Positions 61,557 to 64,000 of a DNA stretch of 64,000 bases are shown one piece after another. The notes below the pieces were generated by a model that ran no database searches, was not told the DNA's origin, and saw nothing but the letters and a program-made list of their open reading frames with translations. A program made the translations under genes and the position numbers. Source of the DNA: an uncultured Eubacteriales bacterium (GTDB lineage Bacteria > Bacillota > Clostridia > Oscillospirales > Acutalibacteraceae). Positions within the stretch are counted from its first letter, which is position 1, and each line of letters begins with the position of its first letter. The stretch is taken from assembly GCA_934630515.1 (NCBI GenBank), contig CAKTVV010000010.1, positions 35,423 through 99,422 on the forward strand, in the 5' to 3' direction.

Positions 61557-62852
61557 CTAATTCAGCAAGTATTTCTTTTCAGCCCCGCGGCCTACCCTCT
61601 GCACAAGCCCCATATTCCGCATCTGTTTCATAAGCTCAAAAGTGCGGGTCTTCTTGATTCCAAGCAAGGATTGGACCTCTTCATCCGTGATATGGCCGTG
61701 TGCGGAGGTATAGTCAAGAACCTTTTGCATCTGTGCGGTGACCGGAGAAGCCTGCTTTGGGATGGCAACGGTCATGGCATTCATATTGGGCAGGACCATT
61801 TTGAATGCATTGGGCGTTGCTTCGATGACCGGTTGTACGGGGCAGTTTTCATAAAGCTTATAGATTCTGCGGATGCCGGTGCCGTAGCTCTCGATCAAAC
61901 GCAGGCGATGGAACATCTCGGCAAGATTCTTGTTGCGGGGTTGTGAAATACCGATACGGATATCATCGGTGGAGAGACCGGGGAGGAGGCCGCCGATAGA
62001 GATGAACTCTATCCGCTCGTCGTTCACATTGATGATAATGCTGCCGCTGTAGCTGTAATCCCGGTGTACAATGGCATTCAAAAGTGCCTCGCGAAGAGCC
62101 TCCTCGGGGTAATCCTGTTTTTCAATACGCTCCAAGCCCTTAAATGACGCCTTGGTTCTGTTACAGAGCATCAGGTAATCAAAGGTGTCCTCCAACTGCG
62201 CAAAGATGGAGCCTCCGAACTCCTTGTTATCCTTGAAGGTGGTATTGGAATCATCACCGAAAACTGCTACCTTCGTCGTATGCGCACATTGATCGGAGAT
62301 GATAAGTGCAAGGTTGGTAAAAAGCTCATCATTCTTCTGTGTAATCCCAAGGGCACGGTACTTTTCCTTGCCGAACGGCACTCCATATTTTTCGAAAGCA
62401 TTTGCCGCAGCCTCAAAGGACAGATCCTGCTCCAAGGAGCGCATTTCTTCGAACGCATCGCCATCGCTTTCCTTAATCATCTGGCGAATCTGCTCAGGGG
62501 ACGCTGGCACGCTGGAGGTGCCCTGGCGTACATAAACACCGTTGGGCTTCAGACCTTTTCCTTTGAGGTAGTAGGGCTTGTTGCTTCCCTCACTGACGGC
62601 AATACGCACCACCCTGTTATCCTGAATTGAAAAGCGCACGAACATTGTAACGTCCGGCACAATAGCATCGCGGATGCCGTTGGTGATTCGGGTATACTCC
62701 TGATCCACATCTGCCAGTCCGACGGCATTTCCATTGTTGTCAATGCCGACGAACACCACGCCGCCGTCCGTATTTGCGAAAGCAATCACTTCTTTATAAA
62801 TTTCCTCAGTAAACTGAGCCTTGAATTCTATATTTTCGGTTTCAAAGTTCAT
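61557..62852 (-). CDS. AlbA_2/Schlafen-domain ATP-binding regulator
   Basis: 431 aa. N-terminal AlbA_2 domain (formerly AAA_4; IEFKAQFTEEIYKEVIAFAN, TDGGVVFVGIDNNGNAVGL), then a GHKL-like ATPase C-terminal part (EALLNAIVHRDYSYSGSIII; GLSTDDIRIGISQPRNKNLA; RLIESYGTGIRRI), and a winged-helix end (HITDEEVQSLLGIKKTRTFE). This is the common 'ATP-dependent DNA helicase RecG-like/transcriptional regulator' architecture of mobile elements. It has its own strong promoter. Role unknown; Schlafen-type domains occur in regulatory and defence contexts. Confidence 0.9.
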   Translation of the reverse strand: MNFETENIEFKAQFTEEIYKEVIAFANTDGGVVFVGIDNNGNAVGLADVDQEYTRITNGIRDAIVPDVTMFVRFSIQDNRVVRIAVSEGSNKPYYLKGKGLKPNGVYVRQGTSSVPASPEQIRQMIKESDGDAFEEMRSLEQDLSFEAAANAFEKYGVPFGKEKYRALGITQKNDELFTNLALIISDQCAHTTKVAVFGDDSNTTFKDNKEFGGSIFAQLEDTFDYLMLCNRTKASFKGLERIEKQDYPEEALREALLNAIVHRDYSYSGSIIINVNDERIEFISIGGLLPGLSTDDIRIGISQPRNKNLAEMFHRLRLIESYGTGIRRIYKLYENCPVQPVIEATPNAFKMVLPNMNAMTVAIPKQASPVTAQMQKVLDYTSAHGHITDEEVQSLLGIKKTRTFELMKQMRNMGLVQRVGRGAEKKYLLN

Positions 62853-62883
62853 GGAGACGCCCCCTCATACGAATTCTAATTAT

Positions 62884-62943
62884 ATTATACTCATAAAATT
62901 CGCCCTGTCAACCGGAGCTTGTGAATTTTCGGCGAATATTCGC
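62884..62943 (-). promoter_or_regulatory. Promoter of the AlbA_2 gene and upstream palindrome
   Basis: On the minus strand TTGACA (62906-62911), 16 bp, TATAAT (62884-62889). A perfect 12-bp palindrome GCGAATATTCGC lies at 62932-62943, 21 bp upstream of the -35, and may be an operator. Confidence 0.8.
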
Positions 62944-63012
62944 TTATTCGATGTGAGTGCCCGCCTTGTTTGTTCTCAAAAACAGAGAGCCGCCTCGTCT
63001 AATAATGCGAAA

Positions 63013-63042
63013 GGACCTCCTTCGCACAAGCAAAGGAAGTCC
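63013..63042 (-). terminator. Terminator after the excisionase-like gene
   Basis: As minus-strand RNA it forms a 13-bp stem (GGACUUCCUUUGC with GCGAAGGAGGUCC, using G:U pairs) with loop UUGU, then UUU. The + strand copy has mismatches, so the orientation is clear. Confidence 0.65.
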
Positions 63043-63103
63043 GCCGAAAATAGCTTTTTACGCAATTACAGCTTGAAGCAGGCATTTTTACAATTCCACT
63101 ATT

Positions 63104-63688
63104 TCATCGCCCATCTCTCCATTTCTGCGCCTCCCAAAGCATATCGATATGCCGGCGGGATTTGCGGTTGGTGTTGTTGTAATCGTCCGAGCAGAGCCAG
63201 TCGATGAGATAACATTTGGGGATCATGTACTTCTGCAGCAGCGCCAGCGCCTTCAGCTTCCCCACGCGGATCCATTGGCAGACGGTGCGGCGGTTATAGC
63301 CTGTAAAGTCCACGACGGCGGCCACATCCATCACATCCGGCAGCGCGGCCAGCTTGCTCTCATAGTAGCGCCGGAGTTTCTTCTCGTCTTTGGCACACGG
63401 CGGATGGATGCGGATTTTATAGGGCCGAACCATTTCGCTTCCGTATTTGTACCAGCCCTTCGGCGCTATGTATTTTTCCGGGTTGACCTCACGGTCGTTC
63501 ATAAAGGCGATCACATCGCTCTTTTTGATGGCGTAGCAGCGGGTTTTCTTGCCGGTGCAGGTGTGAGGAATCAGGTTGAATTGGAGAAGATAGAGCGCCG
63601 TCTGCTTACTGATGTGGCAGGCGATCCGCATCTGCTCCTTGTTCATGATCTCCGGGTATTTTTTGAATTCCTTGGCGTCGTATTTCAT
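63104..63688 (-). CDS. Excisionase-like HTH protein of a mobile element
   Basis: 194 aa from ATG 63688 (AAAGGAG upstream). Two MerR/excisionase-type wHTH modules: MRIACHISKQTALYLLQFNL with TRCYAIKKSDVIAFMNDR, and VVDFTGYNRRTVCQWIRVGK with MIPKCYLIDWLCSDDY. Similar proteins sit near the ends of conjugative elements of gut Clostridia. Its role there (excision or regulation) is not established. Confidence 0.7.
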   Translation of the reverse strand: MKYDAKEFKKYPEIMNKEQMRIACHISKQTALYLLQFNLIPHTCTGKKTRCYAIKKSDVIAFMNDREVNPEKYIAPKGWYKYGSEMVRPYKIRIHPPCAKDEKKLRRYYESKLAALPDVMDVAAVVDFTGYNRRTVCQWIRVGKLKALALLQKYMIPKCYLIDWLCSDDYNNTNRKSRRHIDMLWEAQKWRDGR

Positions 63689-64000
63689 AACGAAGACTCC
63701 TTTCTGTGTTTCGGTCCGAAAGGGTGCTTCGTATAATCTGTTTTGAGCCGGTTTTTCTTGCATTTAATCCGGGTGGGCTGTCCGCAAAGCCATACCGGAC
63801 AAGGGTTTTCTTCTTGCGTATTTTCTTGCCAGCGCGCAAAAAAATCGATCGTTTTGGGGCATTTCTCATTTCAATTTGAACTCTAGTTTTTTCTGATATG
63901 GAGCTGGTCAATACCGGTCGGCGCGTCCGAAATCCGTTGCAGCACAAGGGTTTTCGCCGTTTCCAAAACTGCCGCCACCGACCACAGCAGACACGAAAGT
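63689..64000. other. Window end without a credible gene; contains a 12-bp direct repeat
   Basis: ACAAGGGTTTTC occurs at 63799-63810 and 63954-63965 (155 bp apart), each near an ATACCGG. It could be recombination or att core sites of the element. A short minus-strand frame here does not look protein-like. Confidence 0.4.

Noticed and set aside
58370..64000. Complete Druantia or other known defence system
   Set aside because: Only a truncated DruA-like gene is present; no DruE-type helicase or other partner gene is seen.

Overview
The window looks like a chromosomal segment of a high-GC Clostridia bacterium, most likely an uncultured gut Oscillospiraceae/Ruminococcaceae member. The evidence is a Firmicutes-type dcw cell-wall cluster, class II aldolase, CsoR/P1B-ATPase metal handling, lipoprotein and LplB/LplC-type sugar transporters, sigma-A-like promoters (TTGACA-17-TATAAT), and many membrane-anchored glycan-active proteins. 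No rRNA or tRNA gene was recognised.

Layout. 1-6005: dcw cluster on + (murE end, mraY, ftsW, murG, murA, divIB), closed by a shared terminator. 6075-13093: mostly minus-strand housekeeping (ECF S-component, coaX, fba, a histidine phosphatase, two membrane proteins, a DeoR regulator) plus one + XRE regulator. 13189-24900: a divergent control region, then a seven-gene + operon for carbohydrate uptake: a CBM-fused solute-binding protein, two permease pairs, an NHL/TPR/Yip1 membrane protein and a DUF5696 protein. No ATPase gene is present, so a shared ATPase elsewhere is presumed. 25253-32267: a giant discoidin-domain surface protein with a GH26-like membrane-anchored enzyme. 32676-41265: an orphan solute-binding lipoprotein, a TIGR02206-type membrane protein, a receiver-only protein with a cell-surface coiled-coil protein, TfoX-like, CsoR and its P1B ATPase target, a histidine phosphatase and VanZ.

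41438-43748: a prophage scar. It holds a 5'-truncated integrase and a 5'-truncated tail gene back to back, then a small tail protein, XkdX, amidase and holin, and is framed by a 13-bp direct repeat that may be attL/attR. 43943-58369: a second glycan locus: GH78-like enzyme, AraC regulator, GH42, another clan GH-A-like enzyme, two discoidin-repeat proteins with an exact 540-bp internal repeat, and a second GH26-like enzyme. The giant-discoidin plus GH26-like pair therefore occurs twice.

58574-64000: a decayed mobile region on the minus strand, partly AT-rich. It holds an IS3-family remnant, a broken MerR/TipAS gene, a ParB-lipoprotein chimera, intact ParA, a subtilase fragment directly behind a truncated DruA-like (DUF4338) gene, a Schlafen/AlbA_2 regulator and an excisionase-like protein. 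It reads as the leftover of an integrative element, perhaps with defence cargo.

Functionally, the middle 45 kb resembles a Gram-positive polysaccharide utilisation region. Discoidin proteins probably hold glycan at the cell surface, GH26-like and other enzymes cut it, and the transporter operon imports the products. The substrate (a mannan or galactose-containing hemicellulose) is inferred, not shown.
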